64,000 bases of DNA from Aquamicrobium sp. (GCA_019739225.1 JAHHDT010000006.1:501823-565822), one strand, 5' to 3'. Positions 19,115-28,385 are shown, counted from the stretch's first letter. A program made the numbers and translations. Notes: generated from the sequence alone by a model not told the origin.

Positions 19115-20425
19115 ATGCGTTTTCTTGTCCATGTCGTGCTGATTGCGGCTGTTCTGGGTCTTGTGGGCTCCGCCCGCGCGCAATCCGACGAGCGGGCCGT
19201 GGAGGTTGCACGGACATGGTACCGGCTCACGCTCGAGCTGGTGCGTCATACGCCAACCTATTCGCCGCCCGTCGCGAGTCGGTCCCTGGCTTATCTGGGC
19301 GTTGCCGCGCAGGAAGCGCTTGCCGGCGGGCGGCCGTCGACGCGCTCGTTTGCAGGCCAGCTCAACGGGCTGGAAGCCTTTCCTCCACGGCCTGATGGCA
19401 TCTACGATGAGGCGGTCGTTCTACAGGGCGCGCTCACGATCTCGACGCGCCACTTTTTCAGCAATACCGGGCCGACCGGCCAGCGCGCGATGGATGCCAT
19501 CGGGAAGCGTCTCGATACTCTAGTCTCGGAGGGCGTCGACGCGGACGTTCTTGAGCGGAGCCTTGCGTATGGGCAGGTGATTGCCGGCCATGTGATCGAA
19601 TGGTCCGCTGACGATGGTGGGGCTGTCGTGGAGAACATGGGCTTTCCGCACGACTATGTTCTGACGGAGGGGCCGCAACATTGGGTTCCCACCAGTCTTA
19701 TCGCGCAGCAGCAGGCGCCGTTGTTGCCCGCCTGGGGCACCAACCGCACATTTGCCATGCCTGACGGCGCCACATGCGGCGTGCCGCCACCGCCCGATTA
19801 CAGTGAGGAGAAAGGCAGCGCGTTCCATAACGAGGCCATGGAAGTCTACGAAGCGGCGAAGGGGCTGACGCCGGAGCAGCGGGAAATTGCCCGGTTCTGG
19901 TCGGATGACCCGATGCTGTCGCCGACACCGCCCGGCCACTGGATTTCGATTGCGCTGCAACTGCTCGAAGCGGAAGGTGCGGATGCCGAGCGCACCGTCG
20001 ACGTGCTCGGGCGGCTCGGCATCGTTCTCGCCGATTCCTTCATTGGATGCTGGGAAGCCAAATACCGCTACGACCTCGTGCGTCCGGTGACGTATATCAG
20101 GCGGCACATAGACGCGAAGTGGCAGCCCGACCTCATCACGCCGCCCTTCCCCGAATATCCCAGCGGCCACAGCACGCAATCGGGCGCTGCGGCCATCGTG
20201 CTGGAGGATCTGTTTGGTGCGACGTTTGCCTTCGAAGACGAAACCCATGTGGACGACGGACTGCCGCCCCGGCATTTCGAAAGCTTCCGAGAGGCGGCCG
20301 AAGAAGCCGCGATCTCGCGGCTCTATGGCGGCATTCATTATCGAGCCGCCATCGAAAACGGGCTGGAGCAGGGCTACTGCATCGGCGCCTACACCAACGG
20401 GCTGGTGACGCGGGGAGCGGAATGA
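19115..20425 (+). CDS. Vanadium-dependent haloperoxidase/PAP2-superfamily secreted protein
   Basis: A 436-residue protein with a signal peptide ending near ARAQ (residue 23). The vanadate/phosphate site of the haloperoxidase–PAP2 superfamily is visible in order: K316 and R323 in KYRYDLVRP, then 349-PSGHST with the acid-base His352, then R402 and H408 in SRLYGGIHYRAA. The length and spacing fit bacterial vanadium-chloroperoxidase-like proteins rather than small PAP2 phosphatases. It could oxidise halides with peroxide or act as an acid phosphatase; the residues alone cannot decide. It is translationally coupled to the following FG-GAP/ASPIC gene and lies downstream of phoB. Confidence 0.85.
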   Translation: MRFLVHVVLIAAVLGLVGSARAQSDERAVEVARTWYRLTLELVRHTPTYSPPVASRSLAYLGVAAQEALAGGRPSTRSFAGQLNGLEAFPPRPDGIYDEAVVLQGALTISTRHFFSNTGPTGQRAMDAIGKRLDTLVSEGVDADVLERSLAYGQVIAGHVIEWSADDGGAVVENMGFPHDYVLTEGPQHWVPTSLIAQQQAPLLPAWGTNRTFAMPDGATCGVPPPPDYSEEKGSAFHNEAMEVYEAAKGLTPEQREIARFWSDDPMLSPTPPGHWISIALQLLEAEGADAERTVDVLGRLGIVLADSFIGCWEAKYRYDLVRPVTYIRRHIDAKWQPDLITPPFPEYPSGHSTQSGAAAIVLEDLFGATFAFEDETHVDDGLPPRHFESFREAAEEAAISRLYGGIHYRAAIENGLEQGYCIGAYTNGLVTRGAE

Positions 20426-22017
20426 TGCGCCACGTCGTTTCAGTGCTCTTTCTTTCGGTCGGCATTTGCGTACCCGTGCTTGCCGCGGACGGGCCGGTCG
20501 TGCCCAATTTCATCGAGGAGACGGCGACTGCCGGTGTCGATGCTGTTTACGAAGGCGATTGGGAGTTCATGGTGGGCGGCGGCGTTGCCGCATTCGATTG
20601 CAGCGAAGACGGTTTTGCCGACCTCTATGTCGCCGGCGGCTCTGCGGCGGCCCATTTCTACCGCAATGTCAGCGACGTGGGCGGAAAGCTGCGTTTCGAG
20701 CGCTTCGAGGCCGGCCTCGAACTTGAAGGCGTGACGGGCGCCTATCCGATCGACATCGACAGCGACGGCATCACCGACCTCGCAGTCCTGCGTGTCGGTG
20801 AAAACGTGCTGATGCGTGGGCTCGGCGGTTGTCGTTTCGAGCGAGCCAACGAAGCCTGGGGCTTCGATGGCGGCGAGGCGTGGTCGACCGCTTTGGCCGC
20901 GACCTGGGAACGCGGGGCCTCCTGGCCGACCTTGGCGGTCGGCAATTACATCGATCGCAAGGAAGAAGGCTTTCCGTGGGGCTCCTGCACGGACAACTGG
21001 CTGCACCGTCCCGCCGCCGGCGCGAATCGGTTCGGCACGCCGTTTGCGCTGAAGCCCAGCTACTGCGCGCTTTCCATGCTCTTCACGGACTGGAATCGGT
21101 CCGGCACACCGTCGCTGCGCGTCTCCAACGATCGCGAATATTACAAGGGCGGCCAGGAACAGCTCTGGCGCATCGAGCCGGGCGCCACGCCATCGCTTTA
21201 TACGCCGGAGGAAGGCTGGGAGCGGTTGCGCATCTGGGGCATGGGCATTGCATCCTACGATCTCGATGCCGACGGCTATCCCGAATATTTCCTGACCAGC
21301 ATGGCCGACAACAAGCTGCAGACGCTTGCCAGTGGTGAGGATCCGTCACCTCGGCCTACCTACGCCGACACCGCCTTCGCCAAGGGCGTGACGGCACACC
21401 GCCCTTATGTCGGAGACAATCTGCGGCCAAGCACGGCGTGGCACGCGCAGTTCGAGGACGTCAACAATGACGGCCTTGCGGACCTCTTCGTCGCGAAAGG
21501 CAATGTCGCGAAGATGCCTGATTTCGCCGAGGAGGACCCGAACAACCTCCTGCTACAGCGGCCCGACGGCACGTTCGAGGAAGCCGGTGACCGGGCAGGC
21601 GTTGCCAGCGTCGAGATAGGACGTGGTGCGGCGCTGGCCGATCTCAACCTCGACGGACTTCTCGATCTGGTGGTCGTCAACCGATGGCACACCGCTCAGA
21701 CCTGGCGCAATACGGGGGGCGACACAGGGCGCTGGTTGCAGGTCCGGCTGGAGCAGGATGCGCCCAATCGCGACGCTCTCGGCGCATGGATAGAGGTTCG
21801 CTGCGGTGACACGGTGCTGCGCCGCGAGGTGTCGTCGGGCGGAGGGCATGCCGGCGGCCAGAGCGGCTGGCACCATTTCGGGCTCGGAGACGAGGCGAAG
21901 GGCGAAATCCGCGTTATCTGGCCGGACGGCGACGCAGGCGCATGGCAGGATTTCGATGCCGACGGCTTCTATCTGCTGCGCCGCGGTGCAGCGCCAACAG
22001 CCTGGACGCCGGGGTAG
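20425..22017 (+). CDS. Secreted CRTAC1-type protein with FG-GAP/VCBS repeats and ASPIC/UnbV domain
   Basis: About 530 residues. The signal peptide is VVSVLFLSVGICVPVLAA. It has repeated FG-GAP/VCBS-type calcium-binding loops such as FDCSEDGFADLYV, DIDSDGITDLAV, YDLDADGYPEYF, DVNNDGLADLFV and DLNLDGLLDLVV. The C-terminal ASPIC/UnbV segment has WLQVRLEQDAPNRDALGAWIEV. Such beta-propeller proteins are extracellular or periplasmic and often sit beside haloperoxidase-like genes. The start overlaps the haloperoxidase stop; of two adjacent ATGs (20422 and 20425) the second has better spacing from GGGGAG. The molecular role is unknown. Confidence 0.87.
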   Translation: MRHVVSVLFLSVGICVPVLAADGPVVPNFIEETATAGVDAVYEGDWEFMVGGGVAAFDCSEDGFADLYVAGGSAAAHFYRNVSDVGGKLRFERFEAGLELEGVTGAYPIDIDSDGITDLAVLRVGENVLMRGLGGCRFERANEAWGFDGGEAWSTALAATWERGASWPTLAVGNYIDRKEEGFPWGSCTDNWLHRPAAGANRFGTPFALKPSYCALSMLFTDWNRSGTPSLRVSNDREYYKGGQEQLWRIEPGATPSLYTPEEGWERLRIWGMGIASYDLDADGYPEYFLTSMADNKLQTLASGEDPSPRPTYADTAFAKGVTAHRPYVGDNLRPSTAWHAQFEDVNNDGLADLFVAKGNVAKMPDFAEEDPNNLLLQRPDGTFEEAGDRAGVASVEIGRGAALADLNLDGLLDLVVVNRWHTAQTWRNTGGDTGRWLQVRLEQDAPNRDALGAWIEVRCGDTVLRREVSSGGGHAGGQSGWHHFGLGDEAKGEIRVIWPDGDAGAWQDFDADGFYLLRRGAAPTAWTPG

Positions 22018-22029
22018 CTGGCGCGTTCT

Positions 22030-23271
22030 TCAGGCCACGGCCTTGCCGGCGGTCTCGACGGCGGCGCCTGGGGCGAAAATATCCTGATCGACGAAGGTCA
22101 ATGCCTGGCGTGCGCAGCCGTCACGTATCAGTGGCGTCTCGTCGGGTTCGAGATCGAACGAGATCGCGGCGTTGTGCTGGCCGCCGGCGGTTTTCGAGAT
22201 CGCGTCGCGCAGTGCCGGCTCGATCACGTCGAATGCCGAGGATCCAAGCCCGACGATTGCCACCGGGGCCGGATCGAACAGGGCAAAGAGGCTGCCGAGG
22301 CCGAAGCCGATCGCCTCGCCAGCCTTGCGGAAGGCTTCGCGTTCGCGGCCGTCGTGATCGCGCGCGGCGGCAGCCAGCGCCAGCATCGTCGCGTCGTCGA
22401 TGTCGGCGGCAGGCTGCGCGTATTCGCTTTCGCCGCGCGCATGCCGGAATATGGCGTAGTTGCCCGCATAGGCCTCTATACAGCCGCGCCGGCCGCAGCG
22501 GCACTGCGCGCCGTCTGGCACATGGATCATGTGGCCGAACTCGCCACCCGAGGAGTGCGAGCCGGTAAAGAGCTCGCCGCGCAGCACCAGCCCCATGCCG
22601 ATGCCGTTCGACAGGAGGATGGTGAAGAAGTTGTCGCGGTAGCGGTCGGGCGCACGGCCGCGCAAGGCCACGGCGATCATGTTGCAGTCGTTTTCCACGG
22701 TGACAGGAATGCCGAAGGCGGTTTCCAGCGCATTGGCGAATTGAATGTCGCTATGCGGCGTGATCGGCGACCACATCAGCTTGCGCGCCTCGGAATCGGT
22801 GATGCCCTGGATCGCCAGCGTCATGCGCAGCACCGGGCCGTGGTCCGGTTCCATGCGCGCCAGCAGCCTGCCAACGGCGGCGGTGACGGCTTCGACGAGG
22901 CCGCTGGCCGTCATCGTCAGCGTCGCGGGGCGCGAAATATCGTGTATGATGGCCTTGCCCGAATAGTCGATCAAGGAAGCGGAGAGCGAGTTGAGCGAAA
23001 GGGCGATGGAGACGACGGTGGCCGCGCGTGGGTTGAGGCCGAGCGCAACCTGCGGACGGCCGCGCTTGAGGGCCGCCGTTTCGCCGGTCTTGGCCTGCGC
23101 CAGGATTCCTTCCTCGATCAGGTCGGCGGAGATCGTCGATATGGTGGAATTGCTGAGCCCGGTGACGGCGGCGATCTCGGTCCGCGATGGCTGTCCCGCA
23201 CGCCGCACGGCGGCAATCACCATTGCGCGATTGCGGCGCCGAAGATCGTCGTGGCGTACGCCGACCGTCAT
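22030..23271 (-). CDS. ROK-family transcriptional repressor (xylose-type, NagC/XylR-like)
   Basis: A 413-residue ROK regulator. The N-terminal winged helix-turn-helix has GQPSRTEIAAVTGLSNSTISTISADLIEEG. The ROK sugar-kinase-like domain follows, with VENDCNMIAVALRG, GIGMGLVLRGELFTGSHSSGGEFGHM and the zinc motif CRCGRRGCIEAYAG. It is divergently transcribed from xylFHG and probably represses it until xylose or a related sugar binds. The start ATG 23271 is preferred because upstream in-frame codons lie in the intergenic region and precede the HTH with non-homologous residues. A 23-bp palindrome between the genes is its likely operator. Confidence 0.9.
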   Translation of the reverse strand: MTVGVRHDDLRRRNRAMVIAAVRRAGQPSRTEIAAVTGLSNSTISTISADLIEEGILAQAKTGETAALKRGRPQVALGLNPRAATVVSIALSLNSLSASLIDYSGKAIIHDISRPATLTMTASGLVEAVTAAVGRLLARMEPDHGPVLRMTLAIQGITDSEARKLMWSPITPHSDIQFANALETAFGIPVTVENDCNMIAVALRGRAPDRYRDNFFTILLSNGIGMGLVLRGELFTGSHSSGGEFGHMIHVPDGAQCRCGRRGCIEAYAGNYAIFRHARGESEYAQPAADIDDATMLALAAAARDHDGREREAFRKAGEAIGFGLGSLFALFDPAPVAIVGLGSSAFDVIEPALRDAISKTAGGQHNAAISFDLEPDETPLIRDGCARQALTFVDQDIFAPGAAVETAGKAVA

Positions 23272-23343
23272 GTTCCCATCCTCCCTGGTGCGCCGCCGGT
23301 CTAGCCGCCTTCCGGCAGCTTTGCCAGCATCGCGCAGAAGATA

Positions 23344-23372
23344 TTGACACACGGCTTCCGCTGAGTCATTAT
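23344..23372 (+). promoter_or_regulatory. Sigma-70-type promoter of xylFHG
   Basis: TTGACA at 23344-23349, a 17-base spacer, and CATTAT at 23367-23372. The predicted transcription start (about 23379) falls inside the adjacent palindrome, so a bound repressor would block initiation. Confidence 0.7.
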
Positions 23373-23394
23373 TTTTTTCGAGGCTCGAAAAAAA
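23372..23394. promoter_or_regulatory. Palindromic operator, likely ROK repressor site
   Basis: A perfect inverted repeat of TTTTTTTCGAG and CTCGAAAAAAA around a single G (11+1+11 bases). It overlaps the end of the xylF -10 element and the predicted start site and lies 77 bases upstream of the repressor gene's own start. Position and symmetry fit a dimeric repressor site. The link to the neighbouring ROK protein is an inference. Confidence 0.75.
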
Positions 23395-23459
23395 GAGCTT
23401 CGCATCTGTTGTAGAGCAAGTGTCATCAAGCGCTCCAACGGGGCGCAGGGAGGAACATC

Positions 23460-24503
23460 ATGAAGAGATTTGCAACCGCCATGCTGGCGGGCGTCGCCAT
23501 GTCGCTCACGCTTTCAGCCGCGGCTCATGCCGAAGGCAAGATCATCGGCGTGTCCTGGTCGAATTTTCAGGAAGAGCGCTGGAAGACCGACGAAGCGGCG
23601 ATGAAGGCCGCGATCGAGGGCGCCGGCAACACCTACATCTCGGCCGATGCGCAGTCGTCCGCCGCCAAGCAGCTTACCGACGTCGAGGCTCTGATCTCGC
23701 AGGGCGCCAACGCCCTCATCATCCTGGCGCAGGATGCCAGCGCAATCGGCCCGGCAGTCGAGAACGCGGTCGCCGAAGGCATTCCCGTCGTGGGCTATGA
23801 CCGCCTGATCGAGAACGAGAATGCCTTCTACCTGACCTTCGACAACAAGGAAGTGGGCCGCATGCAGGCGCGCGCCGTGTTCGAAGTTGCGCCCGAAGGC
23901 AACTACGCGTTCATCAAGGGCTCGTCGGCCGATCCGAACGCCGACTTCCTGTTCTCCGGCCAGATGGAAGTTCTCAAGGAAGCGATCGACAGCGGCGCGA
24001 TCAAGAATGTCGGCGAGGCCTACACGGATGGCTGGCTGCCTGCTAACGCGCAGCGCAACATGGAGCAGATCCTGACCCAGAACAACAACGAGGTCGACGC
24101 GGTCGTGGCGTCTAACGACGGCACCGCCGGCGGCGTCGTTGCTGCGCTCGAGGCACAGGGTCTTGCCGGTTCGGTGCCGGTTTCCGGCCAGGATGGCGAC
24201 CATGCCGCACTGAACCGCGTTGCGCTCGGAACCCAGACCGTTTCGGTCTGGAAGGATGCGCGTGAACTCGGCAAGGCGGCGGCAGAGATCGCCAACCAGC
24301 TTTCCGAAGGCACCGCGATGGATGGGGTGGAAGGCGCCATGAAGTGGTCCGACGGCCCGAACGGCGTCGAGATGAACGCGATCTTCCTGTCGCCCAACCC
24401 GATCACGCGCGACAACCTCAACGAGGTCATCGACGCCGGGTGGGTGTCCAAGGAAGTCGTTTGCCAGGGCGTGGCCGCCGGCACCGTGGCTGCCTGCGAC
24501 TGA
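23460..24503 (+). CDS. xylF: Xylose ABC transporter substrate-binding protein
   Basis: A 347-residue periplasmic sugar-binding protein with a signal peptide ending AAHAEG. It aligns in order with XylF: IIGVSWSNFQEERWKTDE, GANALIILAQDASAIGPAVENA, VVGYDRLIENENAFYLTFDN, FIKGSSADPNADFLFSGQM, DGWLPANAQRNMEQILTQNN and VVASNDGTAGGVVAALEAQG. It should bind D-xylose and feed XylH/XylG. AGGGAGGAAC lies before the ATG. A strong stem-loop separates it from xylH, consistent with excess binding protein. Confidence 0.93.
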   Translation: MKRFATAMLAGVAMSLTLSAAAHAEGKIIGVSWSNFQEERWKTDEAAMKAAIEGAGNTYISADAQSSAAKQLTDVEALISQGANALIILAQDASAIGPAVENAVAEGIPVVGYDRLIENENAFYLTFDNKEVGRMQARAVFEVAPEGNYAFIKGSSADPNADFLFSGQMEVLKEAIDSGAIKNVGEAYTDGWLPANAQRNMEQILTQNNNEVDAVVASNDGTAGGVVAALEAQGLAGSVPVSGQDGDHAALNRVALGTQTVSVWKDARELGKAAAEIANQLSEGTAMDGVEGAMKWSDGPNGVEMNAIFLSPNPITRDNLNEVIDAGWVSKEVVCQGVAAGTVAACD

Positions 24504-24520
24504 TCGCTACCTGCTGTCGA

Positions 24521-24553
24521 AAACGCCGCGGTTCGACCGAAACCGCGGCGTTT
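24521..24553 (+). terminator. Intercistronic stem-loop between xylF and xylH
   Basis: A perfect 13-bp stem (AAACGCCGCGGTT and its complement) with a 7-base loop, 18 bases after the xylF stop and ending in TTT. It is probably a partial terminator or 3' stabiliser of xylF mRNA. Confidence 0.7.
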
Positions 24554-24711
24554 CACCAGAGCGGCGGGCGTTATGACGAACGCGCTTCCGCCGCCGCAGC
24601 TTGGTTTCCTGGGCGCATTTGTACCGCGCCGGACGATACCGTCTGGCTGCAAAATGCTCTAAGCTGAAATTGCCGGCACCGGTTTCCGTGCTGCCGGACG
24701 GGAGGACGACA

Positions 24712-26022
24712 ATGTCGGATGCCACCACCCATGCGCCGGTTGACAAGGCGCGGGCCAGCGAGCTCGGCCCTGTCGCACGCTTTCTCAAGGCAACGGAACT
24801 CGACACCCGCATGCTTGGGATGATCGGCGCGCTGGTGCTGATTTGGATCGTGTTCCATCTGCTGTCCGGGGGGCTGTTCCTGACCCCGCGCAACCTTTGG
24901 AACCTGTCGGTCCAGTCGTCATCTATCGCGGTGATGGCGACCGGCATGGTGCTGGTCATCGTAACCCGCAATATAGACCTTTCGGTCGGGTCCGTCCTCG
25001 GCTTCGCGGGCATGATCATGGGCGTGACGCAAGCCGAGGTGCTGCCCAGCCTCATCGGTTTCGGCCATCCGGCCATGTGGCTGCTGGCTGCCCTTGTCGG
25101 CCTTGCTGTCGGTGTTGCCGTAGGCGCGCTGCATGGGTTCATCATTGCCTATCTCGGTGTGCCGGCCTTCATCGTGACGCTCGGCGGACTGCTTGTGTGG
25201 CGCGGCGCGGCATGGTGGGTGACAAGCGGCCGTACCGTCGCACCGATGGACGCCACTTTCCGCCTGATGGGCGGTGGGCCTGACGGTGCGATCGGTGCGA
25301 CATGGAGCTGGATCGTCGGTTTCGCGGCCTGCGCGGCGGTTGTTCTGATGCTGGTCGCCGGGCGCACCCAACGGCGGCGCTTCAACTTTCCGCTGCGCCC
25401 CGTATGGGCGGAAGTCTTCCTGGCCGTCGTGGCGTGCGGGCTGATCCTCGGTGCTGTCTCGGTTGCCAATTCCTATCCGTGGCCGGTCGGCATCGTACGC
25501 CGCTACTTCGAGGCGCTCGGTCAGGAGGTGCCGGAAAACGTGTTCATCGCGCACGGCATCGCCATTCCTGTTCTGATCGCGCTCGGCGTCGGCATCATCA
25601 TGACGTTCGTTTCCACGCGCACCCGCTTCGGCCGTTATGTTTTCGCCATCGGCGGCAATCCGGAGGCGGCCATGCTTGCCGGCATCAACACGCGCTGGGT
25701 GACGATGAAGATCTTCATGGTGATGGGTGGCCTGGCAGCCATCGCGGCCATGATCTCGACCGCGCGCCTAAATGCGGCCACGAACGCGCAGGGTACGCTC
25801 GACGAACTGCTGACGATCGCCGCGGCCGTGATTGGCGGCACCTCGCTGTCGGGCGGCGTCGGCACCATTGTCGGCGCGATGATCGGCGCCGTTTTGATGC
25901 AGTCACTCGCCTCGGGCATGATCCTGCTCGGTGTAGACACGCCGTTGCAGAACATCGTCGTCGGGTTGGCGCTTGTCGTCGCCGTTTGGCTCGACACCGT
26001 CTATCGCCGCCGCGTTCAGTAG
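24712..26022 (+). CDS. xylH: Xylose ABC transporter permease
   Basis: A 436-residue permease of the ribose/xylose (BPD_transp_2) type with about ten membrane segments. Recognisable parts are NLSVQSSSIAVMATGMVLVIVTRNIDLSVGS, GVPAFIVTLGGLLVWRG, RFGRYVFAIGGNPEAAMLAGIN, and TLDELLTIAAAVIGGTSLSGG VGTIVGA near the C-terminus. The length matches XylH, which is longer than RbsC. ATG 24712 follows GGGAGGACGACA; earlier in-frame codons lie in the intergenic region. It forms the sugar channel with XylG acting as ATPase. Confidence 0.93.
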   Translation: MSDATTHAPVDKARASELGPVARFLKATELDTRMLGMIGALVLIWIVFHLLSGGLFLTPRNLWNLSVQSSSIAVMATGMVLVIVTRNIDLSVGSVLGFAGMIMGVTQAEVLPSLIGFGHPAMWLLAALVGLAVGVAVGALHGFIIAYLGVPAFIVTLGGLLVWRGAAWWVTSGRTVAPMDATFRLMGGGPDGAIGATWSWIVGFAACAAVVLMLVAGRTQRRRFNFPLRPVWAEVFLAVVACGLILGAVSVANSYPWPVGIVRRYFEALGQEVPENVFIAHGIAIPVLIALGVGIIMTFVSTRTRFGRYVFAIGGNPEAAMLAGINTRWVTMKIFMVMGGLAAIAAMISTARLNAATNAQGTLDELLTIAAAVIGGTSLSGGVGTIVGAMIGAVLMQSLASGMILLGVDTPLQNIVVGLALVVAVWLDTVYRRRVQ

Positions 26023-26034
26023 GGGAGGATGAAC

Positions 26035-26820
26035 ATGGCAAGCCAGTCACCGCTCGTCGAGATGAAGAACATCTCGATCTCTTTCGGCGGCATTCATGCC
26101 GTCGACGACGCCTCGATCGACCTTCATGCGGGCGAGGTTGTCGCCTTGCTCGGCCATAACGGCGCCGGCAAGTCGACGCTGATCAAGATCCTGTCGGGCG
26201 CCTACAAGCGCGACGCCGGCGAGATTTTCGTCAATGGCGAGGAAGCTTCGATCCACAATCCGCGCGATGCCAAGAAATACGGCATCGAGACGATCTACCA
26301 GACGCTGGCTCTGGCCGACAATGTGGATGCCGCCGCCAACCTGTTCCTCGGTCGCGAATTACGCACGCCATGGGGCACGCTCGACGACGTTGCGATGGAA
26401 TCGGAAACCCGCAAGGTGATGGGGCGGCTCAATCCGCGTTTCCAGCGTTTCAAGGAGCCGGTCATCAAGCTCTCCGGCGGGCAGCGCCAGTCCGTTGCAA
26501 TCGCGCGCGCGATACACTTCAACGCCCGCATCCTCATCATGGACGAGCCTACGGCGGCACTCGGGCCGCAGGAGACGGCTCAGGTCGGCGAACTGGTGAA
26601 GCAGCTCAAGGCGGACGGCATCGGCATCTTCCTGATCAGCCATGACATCCACGACGTCTTCGATCTCGCAGACCGGGTCTGCGTGATGAAGAACGGGCAG
26701 GTGGTGGGCACGGCCAGCACGAAAGACGTCACCAAGGACGAGGTGCTGGGCATGATCATTCTCGGTAAGTGCCCGCCCGGTGCTGTGCCCGGTCCTGGAG
26801 CAATGCGCGAGGCGGCCTGA
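26035..26820 (+). CDS. xylG: Sugar ABC transporter ATP-binding protein, single-domain XylG/FrcA type
   Basis: A 261-residue ATPase. Walker A is GHNGAGKST, the signature is [15 protein letters not shown], Walker B is [15 protein letters not shown] and the H-loop is LISHDIHD. It has one ABC domain, whereas E. coli XylG and RbsA have two fused; the single-domain form resembles rhizobial FrcA, so a dimer is expected. I chose ATG 26035 because AGGGGAGG sits 6 bases before it; ATG 26029 abuts that site. It completes the xylFHG operon, and a bidirectional terminator follows. The symbol is given from operon context. Confidence 0.88.
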   Translation: MASQSPLVEMKNISISFGGIHAVDDASIDLHAGEVVALLGHNGAGKSTLIKILSGAYKRDAGEIFVNGEEASIHNPRDAKKYGIETIYQTLALADNVDAAANLFLGRELRTPWGTLDDVAMESETRKVMGRLNPRFQRFKEPVIKLSGGQRQSVAIARAIHFNARILIMDEPTAALGPQETAQVGELVKQLKADGIGIFLISHDIHDVFDLADRVCVMKNGQVVGTASTKDVTKDEVLGMIILGKCPPGAVPGPGAMREAA

Positions 26821-26846
26821 CGCCACGCTTTCTGCCTGAATGTAAA

Positions 26847-26872
26847 AAAAGGGGCCCGCGCGGGCCCCTTTT
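26847..26872. terminator. Bidirectional rho-independent terminator
   Basis: A perfect palindrome with a 12-bp arm (AAAAGGGGCCCG and complement) and a two-base loop, flanked by A-run and T-run on both sides. It lies between the convergent xylG gene and the small lipoprotein gene and should stop transcription from both. Confidence 0.92.
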
Positions 26873-26895
26873 CTCTTCGATTGATGGCTGAGCGC

Positions 26896-27153
26896 CTAAC
26901 AGCGGTCGGTGTAGACCTGACCGTACTGATCGCGGTAGCGGCAGTAGCCGGGGCGGTCGGCCACGCGGCCAAGCAGATAGCCACTGGCGCCACCGATGGC
27001 CGCGCCGGCCAGAGCGCCGCTTACACGACCCGTAGCGAGACCGCCCACAGCCGCGCCAACCGCTGCGCCGCCAACGCCGGTCTGTTCAGCAGTGGTGCAG
27101 CCTGCTGCGCCCAAACTTGCGACGACCGCTGCCGCCAACATCAATTTCTTCAT
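26896..27153 (-). CDS. Small glycine-zipper lipoprotein
   Basis: An 85-residue protein with a lipoprotein signal, [19 protein letters not shown], whose Cys19 is the lipidation site. A glycine-zipper stretch ([17 protein letters not shown] and [17 protein letters not shown]) follows, and the tail is short, ending with [16 protein letters not shown]. Glycine-zipper lipoproteins of this size are common outer-membrane or envelope components in alphaproteobacteria with no assigned biochemical role. The start at 27153 begins the signal peptide; upstream in-frame codons are not supported. Confidence 0.8.
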   Translation of the reverse strand: MKKLMLAAAVVASLGAAGCTTAEQTGVGGAAVGAAVGGLATGRVSGALAGAAIGGASGYLLGRVADRPGYCRYRDQYGQVYTDRC

Positions 27154-27386
27154 ACCTGCCTCCATTGTTGCAATCACCCTTCCACCAGCACCATGCCGCC
27201 AGCTTATGGCCTTATCAAGTCCCCCTCGGCATGCGCATCGCCACATGATTGCGTCGGGATTTGACGACAAGGAAACTTGCGAAACGCAAAAGGGTTCCCG
27301 ACATGCCGGTTGGACTCGTCGGGCCCTTCATATTTTGACAATGCGTCAGGCGCTAGAGTCCGCCGGTTCGGCAAAGAGGCGTATCA

Positions 27387-28301
27387 ATGAAGGGCGCGGC
27401 AAGGCTCGAAGCATTTCTCGAGATGATGAGCGCGGAGCGTGGCGCGAGCGCCAACACGCTCGAGGCCTATCGGCGGGATCTTGAGGATGCCGCAAGCTTC
27501 GTTCGGGGCGGACTTGCATCGGCCACGCCCGACGACATCCGCGGCTGGCTGGATGACGTCGCGTCACGGGGGTTCGCACCGTCCTCGCAGGCGCGCAAGC
27601 TGTCGGCTGTGCGTCAGTTCTTCAAGTTTCTCTATGTCGAGGGCCTTCGCACCGATGATCCGACCGGCATCATCGACACGCCCAGGAAGGGTCGGGCCCT
27701 TCCCAAGACGATGCGCGAAAACGCTGTCACGCTGCTGCTGGAGCGCGCCGAGACGGAAAAACAGGCGGCAGCGGATGAGGCGGAGCGCCTGACCGCATGC
27801 CGCCTGCATGCATTGGTCGAAACGCTCTATGCCACGGGGCTGCGCGTCTCCGAACTGGTGTCGCTGCCGGTCACGGTGGCCCTGCGCGACGAGCGTTTCT
27901 TCGTCGTTCGCGGCAAGGGCGGCAAGGAACGGATGGTGCCGCTTTCCCAGAAGGCGCGGGGCGCGCTGCGGGACTGGCTGGAAGCCAGGGCGCGGGATGC
28001 CCGGCTCAAGGAAAGCCCGTTCCTGTTCCCGGCGTCGTCGGAAAGCGGCCATTTGCCCCGGCAGGTCTTTGCGCGTGAGCTGAAGGCGCTTGCGGGGCGG
28101 GCAGGGGTGCCGGCCGCCAAGGTGTCGCCGCACGTGCTGAGGCATGCGTTTGCCAGCCATCTGTTGCAGAACGGAGCCGATCTGCGCGCCGTGCAGCAGC
28201 TTCTCGGCCACGCAGACATATCCACGACCCAGATTTACACTCATGTGCTCGAAAACCGGCTGGTTGAACTGGTAAGCCAGCATCATCCGCTTGCCGAGTA
28301 G
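27387..28301 (+). CDS. xerD: Site-specific tyrosine recombinase XerD
   Basis: A 304-residue tyrosine recombinase. The N-terminal SAM-like core-binding domain (residues 5-90) has [15 protein letters not shown]. The catalytic domain has the first Arg in [13 protein letters not shown], Lys in [23 protein letters not shown] (HxxR), [16 protein letters not shown] (His and the nucleophilic Tyr). With XerC it resolves chromosome dimers at dif during cell division. It is followed 84 bases later by accA on the same strand. Confidence 0.94.
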   Translation: MKGAARLEAFLEMMSAERGASANTLEAYRRDLEDAASFVRGGLASATPDDIRGWLDDVASRGFAPSSQARKLSAVRQFFKFLYVEGLRTDDPTGIIDTPRKGRALPKTMRENAVTLLLERAETEKQAAADEAERLTACRLHALVETLYATGLRVSELVSLPVTVALRDERFFVVRGKGGKERMVPLSQKARGALRDWLEARARDARLKESPFLFPASSESGHLPRQVFARELKALAGRAGVPAAKVSPHVLRHAFASHLLQNGADLRAVQQLLGHADISTTQIYTHVLENRLVELVSQHHPLAE

Positions 28302-28385
28302 CGCTCGGATCGTTATGTGAAGCCCCCAACAGCGCATTTTTCGCGCCTTTCGACCGCTCAATCACCTCCAGATACAGTAGGGCGA

